Shown in pieces: positions 15,169 to 23,603 of a stretch of DNA of 42,841 nucleotides (positions are counted from its first letter, which is position 1; each line of letters opens with the position of its first letter). Made by a program: the position numbers and the translations under genes. A model generated the notes under the pieces. The model ran no database searches. It was not told the origin of the DNA and worked only from the letters and a program-made list of their open reading frames with translations. Origin of the DNA: Gammaproteobacteria bacterium (GTDB lineage Bacteria; Pseudomonadota; Gammaproteobacteria; Chromatiales; Chromatiaceae). Location: assembly GCA_020445315.1 (NCBI GenBank), contig JAGRGW010000068.1:1-42841 (forward strand), written 5' to 3'.

Positions 15169-17874
15169 ATGCCCGCGTCACACGACTGGCACGCCATGAG
15201 TTCACAACTGGCGATGCAGCAACTGTCTAGCAGTGAAGACGGACTGACGCAGGATGCAGTGGCGCTGCGCCTGCGTGAGCATGGCCCCAACCGGCTGAGC
15301 GCCAGCCAGAAGAGGACCACGCTGCAACGTTTTCTCTCGCAGTTTCACAACGTGCTGATCTACGTACTCCTGGGCTCCGGAGCGATCACGTTTTTGCTCG
15401 GCCACTGGGTGGATAGCGGCGTAATCGTTGGCGTGGTGCTCATCAACGCGATCATCGGTTTCATACAGGAAGGCAAGGCAGAGAAGGCGCTGGACGCTAT
15501 CCGCAACCTGCTGTCGCAACAGGCGCTGGTGCGGCGCAACGGTACCTTCGTGCAACTGCCCGCGGAGCAGCTGGTGCCGGGTGACATCGTTTCGCTGCAG
15601 TCGGGTGACAAGGTGCCGGCCGACCTGCGCCTGTTCAAGCTGCGCGACCTTCGCGTCGATGAATCGATGCTCACCGGTGAGTCGATACCGGTGGGCAAAC
15701 ATCCCGATCCGGTCGCGGTTGACGCGGTGACCGGCGACCGCAAGGGCATGGCCTACTCGGGCACCCTGGTCACCTATGGACAGGGGCTGGGCGTGGTGGT
15801 TGCCACCGGCGACAATACGGAAATCGGTCGCATCAGTGGCCTGCTGTGCGAGGTCGAGGCGATCGCCACCCCGTTACTGAGGCAGATGGCGGTGTTCGCC
15901 CGCTGGTTGACCATCGCTATCGGGATCATCGCGGGCTTGACCATGCTGTTTGGTGTGCTGGTGCGCGATTATGGCCTCGGCGAGATGTTCCTTGCCGCGG
16001 TTGGTCTTGCGGTCGCGGGCATTCCGGAGGGGCTGCCGGCGATCATGACGATCACGCTGGCGCTCGGGGTGCAGCGCATGGCGCGTAAGAACGCCATCAT
16101 CCGCCGCCTGCCGGCAGTCGAGACGCTGGGCTCTGTGACCGTGATCTGCTCGGACAAGACCGGCACCCTGACGCGCAACGAGATGACGGTGCAGTCGCTG
16201 ATGACCGCGGCCGGCCGCATCGAGGTAGGGGGGGCGGGCTACGATCCACATGGCGGTTTCAGTAGTGAAGGCAAACTGCTGCTCGCGGATGCCAGCGAGC
16301 TGCTGCAGGATGTTGCGCGCGCGGCACTGTTGTGCAGCGACGCCCGTTTGACCGAGCAGGCTGGCCGGTGGCACATGCAGGGTGACCCGACCGAGGGCGC
16401 ACTGGTGACCCTCGGGGTCAAGGCCGGTCTCGACCATGAGCACATCAGCGAGCAATACCCGCGGGTCGACATCATACCGTTCGAGTCCGAGCACCGTTTC
16501 ATGGCGACACTGCACCACGACCACGCTGGCCACGTCTTCGTCTACCTCAAGGGAGCGCCGGAACGGGTCCTGGAGATGTGTCACCTGCAGCGTTGCCGGG
16601 GCGTTGACAACCCGTTGGACAGGCACGCCTGGGAGGAGACCCTGCACCAGATGGCTTCGCGCGGGCAGCGACTTCTGGCAATCGCCGAAAAGCCGATGCC
16701 TGTCGGACACGCGGCGCTCAGTTTCGCAGATGTCGAAGATGGGTTCACGCTGCTCGGCGTCGCCGGGATCATCGATCCGCCGCGCGCGGAGGCGATCGAT
16801 GCCGTTACGCGCTGTCGGCAAGCCGGGATCCGGGTGAAGATGATCACCGGCGACCACGCTGTGACCGCGCGTGCGATTGCATCCGACATGGGCATCGGCG
16901 ACGGCGAGACTGTCATTCGTGGTGACCAGTTGGCGCAGTTCGACGAGGCACAGTTCCGTGACGCGGTACGGCACGCAGACGTATTTGCGCGCACTTCGCC
17001 GGAGCACAAGCTGCGCCTGGTGAGCGCCCTGCAGGCGGGGGGCGAGGTGGTGGCGATGACCGGTGACGGCGTGAATGACGCGCCTGCACTGAAGCGAGCC
17101 GATGTCGGCGTGGCAATGGGTCAGAAGGGCACCGAGGTGGCCAAGGAGGCGGCCGAAATGGTGCTTGCCGATGACAACTTTGCCTCCATCGGTCACGCGG
17201 TGGAAGAAGGCCGCACCGTTTACGACAATCTGAAGAAGTCCATCCTTTTCATCCTGCCGACGAACGGCGGCGAAGCGCTGACTATCATTGCCGCCATCCT
17301 GTTCGGCCGGCTGTTGCCGATTACCCCGGCACAGATCCTTTGGGTGAACATGATCACCGCCGTGACCCTGGCGCTGACCCTGGCTTTCGAGCCCACCGAG
17401 CGTGGCGTGATGGCGCGGCCGCCGCGTGATCCGCGTGAACCCCTGCTGTCCGGATTCCTGGTGTGGCGCATCGTATTCGTGTCGCTGATCCTGGTCAGCG
17501 GCACCTTCGGGTTGTTCCTGTGGGAACGCGAGCACGGCGCTTCGATCGAGCTGGCTCGTACCGTCGCGGTCAATACCCTGGTGATGTTCGAGGTGTTCTA
17601 CCTGTTCAGCTCGCGCTACCTGTTTGAGCCGTCACTGACCCGTGATGGCCTGATGGGTAACCGCTACGTGTTGTACGCGATCGCCATTTTGCTGTTGATC
17701 CAGCTGTGCTTTACCTACCTCGGGCCAATGCAGGCACTGTTTGCCACCAGCGCGCTGGACGCGGCCGCGTGGGTACGCATCCTGCTCGTGTCGCTCAGCG
17801 TGCTGTTCCTGGTCGAAGCGGAGAAGTGGCTGATCAGGCGTTACCTGCTGAAAATGCCGGGTCGTGCCGTGTGA
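15169..17874 (+). CDS. P2-type cation-transporting ATPase
   Basis: This 901-residue integral membrane pump couples ATP hydrolysis to cation transport. It has the actuator TGES motif (169-172), membrane helix M4 with PEGLP (286-290), the phosphorylation site DKTGT (D329), and the hinge TGDGVNDAPALKRADVGVAM. Overall architecture is that of Ca2+/Na+-type P2 ATPases with a cation ATPase N-terminal domain. In M6 the segment reads NMITAVTLALTLAFEP, lacking the aspartate that coordinates Ca2+ in classical pumps, so the ion is uncertain; mycobacterial CtpF-like relatives share this look. An AAGAGG ribosome site lies about ten bases upstream. An ATG ten codons... later, at 15196, is a possible alternative start. 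Confidence 0.92.
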   Translation: MPASHDWHAMSSQLAMQQLSSSEDGLTQDAVALRLREHGPNRLSASQKRTTLQRFLSQFHNVLIYVLLGSGAITFLLGHWVDSGVIVGVVLINAIIGFIQEGKAEKALDAIRNLLSQQALVRRNGTFVQLPAEQLVPGDIVSLQSGDKVPADLRLFKLRDLRVDESMLTGESIPVGKHPDPVAVDAVTGDRKGMAYSGTLVTYGQGLGVVVATGDNTEIGRISGLLCEVEAIATPLLRQMAVFARWLTIAIGIIAGLTMLFGVLVRDYGLGEMFLAAVGLAVAGIPEGLPAIMTITLALGVQRMARKNAIIRRLPAVETLGSVTVICSDKTGTLTRNEMTVQSLMTAAGRIEVGGAGYDPHGGFSSEGKLLLADASELLQDVARAALLCSDARLTEQAGRWHMQGDPTEGALVTLGVKAGLDHEHISEQYPRVDIIPFESEHRFMATLHHDHAGHVFVYLKGAPERVLEMCHLQRCRGVDNPLDRHAWEETLHQMASRGQRLLAIAEKPMPVGHAALSFADVEDGFTLLGVAGIIDPPRAEAIDAVTRCRQAGIRVKMITGDHAVTARAIASDMGIGDGETVIRGDQLAQFDEAQFRDAVRHADVFARTSPEHKLRLVSALQAGGEVVAMTGDGVNDAPALKRADVGVAMGQKGTEVAKEAAEMVLADDNFASIGHAVEEGRTVYDNLKKSILFILPTNGGEALTIIAAILFGRLLPITPAQILWVNMITAVTLALTLAFEPTERGVMARPPRDPREPLLSGFLVWRIVFVSLILVSGTFGLFLWEREHGASIELARTVAVNTLVMFEVFYLFSSRYLFEPSLTRDGLMGNRYVLYAIAILLLIQLCFTYLGPMQALFATSALDAAAWVRILLVSLSVLFLVEAEKWLIRRYLLKMPGRAV

Positions 17875-17984
17875 GTGCCGCGGCTCGCTGGTGCAACTGC
17901 AGGATCCAGGCAAGCGCGGTGCTTGAGCGCAGATTTCGGTCGGCTCTTGGGCTGCCCGACCCAACGCAGGCGACTTCAGAGCGA

Positions 17985-18055
17985 ATGCTGACCAAGGCCC
18001 TTGTCCTGTTGCTGGCTTTGACGGGCAGCCACATGCTGTTCGCCGAGCAACTCCT
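17985..18055 (+). pseudogene. Start of a broken exported-protein gene
   Basis: An ATG at 17985 begins MLTKALVLLLALTGSHMLFA, a good Sec signal peptide with a hydrophobic core and a small residue at the likely cleavage point. Three codons later the sequence switches to DNA homologous to the end of the diguanylate cyclase gene in a different frame, and translation becomes arginine-rich nonsense until TGA at 18149. This looks like the 5' remnant of a gene cut by recombination. It may also be chance, since only about 24 codons remain. Confidence 0.4.
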
Positions 18056-18354
18056 TTCGATTCGGCGGCGAAGTGTTCGTCGTCCTGCTGGCGACGGATA
18101 CGGCGGAAGGTGCCCGCGGCGCGCTGGAGAGGTTCCGCGGCCGGGTTGAGGATTATGATTTTCCCGGCGTCGGTAAAGTCACGGTGAGCGTCGGCTACGT
18201 GACCTGCAGTGGCAGCACGCTGCCGACCACCCTCGTCGACCAGGCCCACCGCGCGCTCTATTTTGCCAAGGAGAACGGCCGCAACCGCGTGGTCGACCTC
18301 GCCGAACTGCACGATCAGGCGGAGGACCAGAGTGGGGACATCGACCTGTTTTGA
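18056..18354 (+). pseudogene. Truncated second copy of the diguanylate cyclase C-terminus
   Basis: This segment aligns without gaps to 12014-12312, the last 99 codons of the intact GGDEF gene, including its stop position (TAA there, TGA here). By eye about 21 of 299 bases differ, most at third codon positions. Protein changes are few: GGEEF becomes GGEVF, and there are D-to-H and F-to-L changes. The fragment lacks the first two-thirds of the gene and its nucleotide-binding start, so it cannot be an active cyclase. An internal ATG cannot be excluded as a start for a 93-residue product, but no ribosome site supports it. Confidence 0.8.
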
Positions 18355-18382
18355 GTCGCCCGGTGTCGCCACCGCATACAGG

Positions 18383-20119
18383 CTAGTCTTCCGGGACCCC
18401 GGCTGTACGCAAGTCTGACAGGTATCGCTGGATCCGCTCGCTCGACAAGTCGATCGGCGTTTCCCTCCCGAGGAACGCGATCGACATGTTGGTGTGATAC
18501 GACAGGACCTCGTCCACCTGCCATTGGGCCTCGCCAGGCTCTTTCAATGCCACGTGACTGGCTGCGAGCACGAGGCGGGCGTACGTGGCGTATTGATTCC
18601 GCTCCAGGGCCAGTTTCAGGTACTTGACGGCCTGCCGGTACTCGCCCAGCGTGTAGTGCGCCCATCCCAGGTTGAAAAGGTAGTCCCACGAGTACAGCGG
18701 GTTGATGATGATGGCCTCTTTGATCAACTCGATGGCTTCCTCCGGCTTGCCGGAGTAGTTCTGGATCATTGCCAGCAGTGACATGCCGTCGGCATAGCCC
18801 GGTGCCAGGCTGAGGGCCTTCCGGGCAGCCTCGGCGGCCTCCAGATTCTCGTGACGGTACAGGTGGGTGAACCCCAGTGACCAATAGGCGTACGGGGAAT
18901 CGGGGTCCAGTTCGATGGCCTTGTTCGCGTACTGCAGTGCGAGATCACGTTCGACATCGGGCGTCTCGCTCCAGCCCTTGTTGGCATAGCGTGTCAGTGC
19001 AACCGCGATGCCACCGTAGGCGCGGGAGAATTCCGGGTCGAGCAGGATCGCCTGGCGATAATAGTCCTGTGCCTGCCGGTTCGCTTCCGGCGTTCGCAGG
19101 CTCAGGACCTCGCGGCCCTTGAGGTACAGGTCGTAGACTTCGAAACTGTTGGCTGGGCGGCTGCCGATCCGGTTTTTCTGCTCGTCGCGCTGATCGACCG
19201 ACAGGGCCTTGGCAATGCTCCGCACGAGGTCTTCCTGCACGACGAAACTTCCCGCCATGGCCTGGTCATATCGCTGCGACCAGACGTTCTGGGCTGTGCC
19301 GGTGTCAATAAGGCGCGCAGTGACAGCAAGTGCGTCGCCGGATCGGCGCACACTGCCTTCGATCAGGTGCGAGATACCGAACTCGGCGGCAAGTTGTTTC
19401 GGGTCGACAGGCTTGTCCTTGTATTGAAACGAGGTACTGCGGGCAAGCACGCGGATCGACTCGATACGCGACAGGTCGGTGATCAGGTCCTCGACGATAC
19501 CGTCAGCGAGGTATTGCTGTTTCGGATCCTGGCCGAGGTTGATGAACGGCAGGACAAGCAGCCGGGGTGCCTTTACCACCGCGGACGGTGACCTGTCTCC
19601 GGTCACGCGCTCCAGCACGGACGGTCCATCGGACGACCACGGCCGAAGCACGGCCAAAGCAATCGCGAACAGGACACCGACAGACAAGAACGCGGGGAAA
19701 CGCATCCGGCGGTGCCCGGTTTCGGCCCGCCCACCCCCCGGTCGCTCCGGGGTTGCTGCCGGGCCCGGGCGTGGTACGGGTTGTTGTACCGTCGCAATGA
19801 GGCGATAACCGACCTTGGGGATGGTCTCCAGGTAGCCTGGATTCCTGCGGTCGTCCGCGAATGCCCGCCGCAACTTGTTGACGGCGCTGGACAGCGCTTC
19901 GTCGCCAACGACCCTGTCCGGCCAGATGGCAGCCAGCAGGTCTTCGCGAGACACGGGGTGACCGGCATGTTGCGACAGGAACAGCAGCAGGTGGCCCACC
20001 AGTGGCTCCAGTTTGACCTCTTCCATCCCGCGTTGGAGCTTCAGCAAGTCGGGAAAATAGGTCCAGTCGCCGATGCGTACTGCGTCCGGCCCCTCTCGGT
20101 CTTGCTTGGCGGCATCCAT
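18383..20119 (-). CDS. CadC-like transmembrane regulator with TPR domain
   Basis: This 578-residue protein has an N-terminal OmpR/CadC-type winged helix (about 15-110, with SREDLLAAIWP and LRRAFADDRRNPGYLETIPK), a membrane helix near 145-163, a periplasmic TolB-like domain (LLVLPFINLGQDPKQQYLAD and following), and several C-terminal tetratricopeptide repeats (about 340-540). Such proteins sense a periplasmic state and bind DNA directly on the cytoplasmic side. It is divergent from the exported propeller gene starting at 20286, its most likely target. The signal is unknown. Confidence 0.88.
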   Translation of the reverse strand: MDAAKQDREGPDAVRIGDWTYFPDLLKLQRGMEEVKLEPLVGHLLLFLSQHAGHPVSREDLLAAIWPDRVVGDEALSSAVNKLRRAFADDRRNPGYLETIPKVGYRLIATVQQPVPRPGPAATPERPGGGRAETGHRRMRFPAFLSVGVLFAIALAVLRPWSSDGPSVLERVTGDRSPSAVVKAPRLLVLPFINLGQDPKQQYLADGIVEDLITDLSRIESIRVLARSTSFQYKDKPVDPKQLAAEFGISHLIEGSVRRSGDALAVTARLIDTGTAQNVWSQRYDQAMAGSFVVQEDLVRSIAKALSVDQRDEQKNRIGSRPANSFEVYDLYLKGREVLSLRTPEANRQAQDYYRQAILLDPEFSRAYGGIAVALTRYANKGWSETPDVERDLALQYANKAIELDPDSPYAYWSLGFTHLYRHENLEAAEAARKALSLAPGYADGMSLLAMIQNYSGKPEEAIELIKEAIIINPLYSWDYLFNLGWAHYTLGEYRQAVKYLKLALERNQYATYARLVLAASHVALKEPGEAQWQVDEVLSYHTNMSIAFLGRETPIDLSSERIQRYLSDLRTAGVPED

Positions 20120-20285
20120 GTTTTCTTGTCGCTGCCTACCCTAAATAACTGATTTCAATAGCCGTATGTTTTGGTCATCTATCGGCGAGCTAAATATTAG
20201 TCTTCCGTCAGGTCGTCCGCCATGCCGATCGCTATACCTCTCCGTGCCTGGGCAATTCGCCAATCGAAACGAGGAGGAAGACGTC

Positions 20286-21353
20286 ATGAAAACCCCATTT
20301 GCGGCAGGTGCCTTGCATGGCCTGGTACTTATTGCCGGTATGGCACTGGCCACCTGCAACGTGCTTGCAGCCGACATCGTGATCGTGGATCGGACAAAAC
20401 TGGCCGATCAGCGGGTCAGGGAGGTCAAGTTGCAGACCGGAGACGAACGCGAGACCTACGACTTGCAGGGTGGGCTGGGCCCGGCGTTTGGCATCACCAT
20501 CGACGAGGAGAAAAACACCTATGTCACGCGCCAGGGCGATGCACCGGATTTCGTTGGTTCGATCGAGGTTCGGCGCCACGGTGCGGACGACTTCGAGACG
20601 CTCGTGCCGGCGGATTCGTACGTCAACGGGGGCCTCGCCAGGCCCTTTTACCCGATCATCCGCGGCGACACGCTGTTCGTCAGCAGCTGGCTGAGCCACC
20701 AGGTCCTGATGTTCGACAGGAACACGGGTGAACCCCTGGGCGCATTCGTCGACGTGGATGTCAATACCGGCCTGGGGGAGGGTGGGCTGGTCAACCCCCG
20801 CGGCATCAAGTTTGGCCCCGACGGTAACCTGTACGTCAATAGCAGTGGATCGAACGAGACACTCGTGTACGACGGCGAATCCGGGGAGTACCTGGGCGTG
20901 TTCCTCGACACGGCCGCACATGGCATTTACGTACCCTGCGGCATCGTCTTTGACCCAAGGGGTAGGGTCGTCATAGCGAGCGCCAGCCAGGAAACCAATC
21001 CGGACACCGGTGAGTTCGAGGGCGGTTTCGCTGTTTTCGACTGGGACGGCAACCGCCTGGTACGTGTCACACCCGGTGCCGTCTGTGGTCTCGAGCGGAC
21101 CCCCGACGGGCGGATCCTGGCCGGGGCGACCGGGATAAACCAACTCCTGGCTTATTCATTCTCGAAAGACTGGCTAGAGAACGAGGTCGAGGTGCTGCGA
21201 TACGAATCGAAGGTGCCGGACATGGTGCATCGTCGATTCGACAAGACACGCCGCGAGTTCGCCGGTCCGAACCCTCCAGGTGCGGGCGGCGGCGGATCAG
21301 CGGCCCGGTGGTGGTCGGATTCTTGGCCACCCGGCGCCACCGATCGTCGCTAG
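20286..21353 (+). CDS. Exported NHL/SMP-30-like beta-propeller protein
   Basis: This protein of about 355 residues begins with a clear signal peptide ending near TCNVLAADIV. The ATG at 20286 is chosen because AGGAGGAAG lies just upstream; the frame is open further 5' but that part lacks support. The mature protein shows NHL-type propeller motifs such as LVNPRGIKFGPDGNLYVNS and YVPCGIVFDPRGRVVIAS. The C-terminus is Gly/Pro/Trp-rich with no anchor. It probably acts in the periplasm; substrate or partner is unknown. The divergent CadC-like regulator may control it. Confidence 0.75.
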   Translation: MKTPFAAGALHGLVLIAGMALATCNVLAADIVIVDRTKLADQRVREVKLQTGDERETYDLQGGLGPAFGITIDEEKNTYVTRQGDAPDFVGSIEVRRHGADDFETLVPADSYVNGGLARPFYPIIRGDTLFVSSWLSHQVLMFDRNTGEPLGAFVDVDVNTGLGEGGLVNPRGIKFGPDGNLYVNSSGSNETLVYDGESGEYLGVFLDTAAHGIYVPCGIVFDPRGRVVIASASQETNPDTGEFEGGFAVFDWDGNRLVRVTPGAVCGLERTPDGRILAGATGINQLLAYSFSKDWLENEVEVLRYESKVPDMVHRRFDKTRREFAGPNPPGAGGGGSAARWWSDSWPPGATDRR

Positions 21354-21380
21354 GGTGTAGTCAAAGCAGCGCGCTGCAAC

Positions 21381-21402
21381 GGGGCACCCGGACGGGTGCC
21401 CC
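21381..21402. terminator. Convergent terminator-like hairpin
   Basis: GGGGCACCC and GGGTGCCCC form a perfect 9-bp stem with a four-base GGAC loop. It lies in the 61-base gap between the converging propeller and metallo-hydrolase genes. Flanking T-runs are weak on both strands, but stem strength and position fit a bidirectional terminator. Confidence 0.7.
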
Positions 21403-21414
21403 GTCTCGTATTCG

Positions 21415-22818
21415 TTACACGCTGATCGCGTCGCCGGGCGCCGGGATCTGGGCCTCCCAGCGGTGTTCGTTGCGGAAGCGGTCTTGCAGGGCGAGCATCG
21501 CCTCGATCTCGCCGTGGACCAGGAACAGCTTCGCTCTGTTCCCCTGGTGCCGCGTGGCCCAACTCACCAGCTGGTCCTGCCCCGCGTGGGCGGAAAAGCC
21601 ACCGAGCGTGTGGATTCGGGCCTTCACCGCGATGTCTTCGCCGAAGATGCGCACGCTCGTGGCGCCGTCGACCAGCAGGCGACCGAGGCCGCCGCGCGCC
21701 TGGTAGCCGGTGATCACGACCTGCGTCTTGTTGCGCCAGAGGTTGTGCTTGAGGTGGTGCAGAATACGCCCGCCACTGCACATGCCGCTGCCAGCGACGA
21801 CGATCGCGCCCTCGGTGATCCGGTTGAGTGCCATCGATTCCTCCGGCAGCACCGTGTAGGTCAGGCCGGGCAGCCAGTTGTCCCAGCCACCCTCCATGAA
21901 AGCGCGAAAATTCGGATCGTCGTGGTTGAACAGGTCCTGGTGCTTGGCGTACACCTCGCTGACCCGGATTGCCATCGGGCTGTCGATGAAAACCCGGTGG
22001 CGTGGCAATCGGCCCTCGCGCTGCAGTCTTCCAAGGTGGTAAATCATGTCCTGCGTCCGACCGACCGCGAACGCCGGGATGAGGATGTTGCCGCCCGAGC
22101 GGCTGGCGTCCTCCAGTACCCCGTTAAACTCTTCCAGCGTCTTATCCAGGTCGCGGTGGTTGCGGTCGCCGTAGGTCGATTCGAGCAGCAGGACGTCGGC
22201 CTCGGGTAGCACCGCCGGATCTTTCATCAATGGCGCGCAGTTGTTGCCGAGGTCGCCCGAGAACACGAGCTTGCGCGGCTGCGCCTCCCCGTGAAGCCAG
22301 ATTTCGACGATCGCAGACCCCAGGATGTGGCCGGCGTCGACGAAGCGCAGGTCTATCCCCGGCAGCAGGTTGCGGTGCTGGCCATAGGGTATGCCGTGGA
22401 GCAGCGCCAGGGCATGCTCCACGTCGCTGCTGTCGAACGGTGGCTCGAGTTCCTCCTTGCCGGCGCGCTGTCGTCTGCGGTTCCTGCGTTCGTAGTCGCT
22501 GCGCAGCAGCGAGGCGGCATCACGGTACATGATGGGTAGCAGGTCGACCGTTGCCTCTGTCGCATAGACCGGGTTCCGGTAACCCTGCCTGACCAGCAAC
22601 GGCAGCAGCCCGGAGTGGTCGAGGTGGGCATGCGACAGGACCACGGCATCGATTGCGTGAGGTTGAACCTGGGCCGGTAGCTGGTATTCGTCGCGACCGC
22701 GCTGGTCTTCACCCTGGCGCAGGCCGCACTCCAGCAGCAGTTTGCGCCCGCAACATTCGACCAGATAGCACGAGCCGGTCACCTGCTGCGCGGCGCCGAG
22801 GAAAGTCAGCGTGGCCAT
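21415..22818 (-). CDS. Beta-CASP metallo-beta-lactamase-fold hydrolase (RNA-processing type)
   Basis: This 467-residue protein belongs to the MBL-fold family with a beta-CASP domain and C-terminal RNA-metabolising motif, related to CPSF73/Ysh1. The zinc motif HAHLDH is at 63-68, a further histidine lies in VDAGHILGSAIVE, the beta-CASP part contains LESTYGDRNH and AFAVGRTQDMIYHL, and a late LFLVHGE histidine completes the site. Relatives are RNA endo- or exonucleases; the bacterial role is poorly defined. The protein begins at MATLTFLGAAQQVTG, a conserved start for the family. Confidence 0.88.
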   Translation of the reverse strand: MATLTFLGAAQQVTGSCYLVECCGRKLLLECGLRQGEDQRGRDEYQLPAQVQPHAIDAVVLSHAHLDHSGLLPLLVRQGYRNPVYATEATVDLLPIMYRDAASLLRSDYERRNRRRQRAGKEELEPPFDSSDVEHALALLHGIPYGQHRNLLPGIDLRFVDAGHILGSAIVEIWLHGEAQPRKLVFSGDLGNNCAPLMKDPAVLPEADVLLLESTYGDRNHRDLDKTLEEFNGVLEDASRSGGNILIPAFAVGRTQDMIYHLGRLQREGRLPRHRVFIDSPMAIRVSEVYAKHQDLFNHDDPNFRAFMEGGWDNWLPGLTYTVLPEESMALNRITEGAIVVAGSGMCSGGRILHHLKHNLWRNKTQVVITGYQARGGLGRLLVDGATSVRIFGEDIAVKARIHTLGGFSAHAGQDQLVSWATRHQGNRAKLFLVHGEIEAMLALQDRFRNEHRWEAQIPAPGDAISV

Positions 22819-22942
22819 GGGGCGCGATCTCCGGGCTTCTACAGGTAAGCCTAGCCCGAATCCGCGCGGCCATCGGACGGATGATCGCGACCCTGTCCGC
22901 CCGACCGGGACACACGAAAGCCCCAGGATCAGGGCGATTTAC

Positions 22943-22973
22943 CCCCGTACTTGGCGGCTGCCAAGGTACGGGG
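22943..22973 (-). terminator. Strong intergenic hairpin, possible terminator of the DsrC-like gene
   Basis: CCCCGTACTTGGC pairs with GCCAAGGTACGGGG across a GGCT loop with one bulged base, giving about 13 pairs. It is in the gap between the two - strand genes, downstream of the DsrC-like gene. No T-run follows on either strand, so termination is not certain; an mRNA-stabilising stem is an alternative. Confidence 0.5.
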
Positions 22974-23010
22974 CGTCTGTATGGCAGGGCACTATCACCC
23001 AACGGTTGTT

Positions 23011-23035
23011 GTTCACCGCGACGACCGCGGTGAAC
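23011..23035 (-). other. Second hairpin downstream of the DsrC-like gene
   Basis: GTTCACCGCG and CGCGGTGAAC form a perfect 10-bp stem with a five-base loop, 25 bases after the DsrC-like stop. Like its neighbour at 22943-22973 it lacks a T-run. Two strong stems in one short 3' region could protect the transcript end. Confidence 0.5.
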
Positions 23036-23059
23036 CGTGCGGGGTGACGCTCGTGGCGT

Positions 23060-23407
23060 TCAGGTCATGTAGGCCTGTGCTTCTTCACCGGGATTGGGCA
23101 GGCCCGCCACTCGCCAGGCGTGGGTACAGCCACCGAACAGCCGCTCGACCGCACCGCGACTCAGGCCGTGGGTACGGCATACCTGCGACATCGGCGGTAG
23201 CGAACCGTAAGACAGGCGGTGTTCCCTCAGGTAATAGATGATCGCCCAGTGATCGGGCGTGAGTTGGCCGATGCCGTGAATTTCGGCCAGTATCCGCGCC
23301 GCGGACTTGTTCCAACGGTTGGGATCCTGCATGAATCCCGATTCATCCAGGTCCAGCGGGTTGGCGGATGATTCACCCCGCACAGTGTCCACGTGTTCGG
23401 TCATCAT
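23060..23407 (-). CDS. DsrC/TusE-family protein lacking both C-terminal cysteines
   Basis: This 115-residue protein has the DsrC fold: NRWNKSAARILAEIHGIGQL, TPDHWAIIYYLREH, and a C-terminal arm VERLFGG..WRVAGLPNP. In canonical DsrC the arm carries two redox cysteines, one before the R-x-AGLP motif and one at the penultimate position. Here the first is tryptophan (HAWRVAGLP) and the terminal one is absent (the chain ends GEEAQAYMT). A cysteine does occur at FGGC, four residues earlier than expected. Such variants have been proposed to be regulatory rather than sulfur carriers. GGAGG five bases before the ATG supports the start. Its presence fits a sulfur-oxidising host. Confidence 0.8.
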   Translation of the reverse strand: MMTEHVDTVRGESSANPLDLDESGFMQDPNRWNKSAARILAEIHGIGQLTPDHWAIIYYLREHRLSYGSLPPMSQVCRTHGLSRGAVERLFGGCTHAWRVAGLPNPGEEAQAYMT

Positions 23408-23570
23408 GGCAGCCTCCTACGAGCTTGTTGCACCTGCGTCGCATGTAGCGACGGCTTCCGTATGGAATAGCACAGACAGCAGAATTATCAATAGAATTTA
23501 TGTACCAATAAAGTTGCGCGCGTCCTAATCTCGGTCTGCCATTGTGTTGTGTACGAATGCCGACTATTAT

Positions 23571-23586
23571 TTAACCTAAAGGTTAA
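23571..23586. promoter_or_regulatory. ArsR-type operator palindrome
   Basis: TTAACCTAAAGGTTAA is a perfect inverted repeat with 7-base arms and an AA centre. It ends 17 bases before the GTG of the ArsR-family gene, so a bound dimer would block initiation. The shape and sequence fit operators of SdpR-like ArsR proteins that pair with SRPBCC genes, pointing to autorepression of the operon at 23604-24426. Confidence 0.75.
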
Positions 23587-23603
23587 TTAAAGGGGTTCCC
23601 GAC

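Noticed and set aside
15874..17535. 553-codon open frame antisense to the P-type ATPase
   Set aside because: Codon-structure shadow; the ATPase motifs on the other strand are unambiguous.
18073..18354. A complete small GGDEF protein
   Set aside because: It lacks the start of the domain, the motif is altered to GGEVF and no ribosome site is seen, so it is called a gene fragment.
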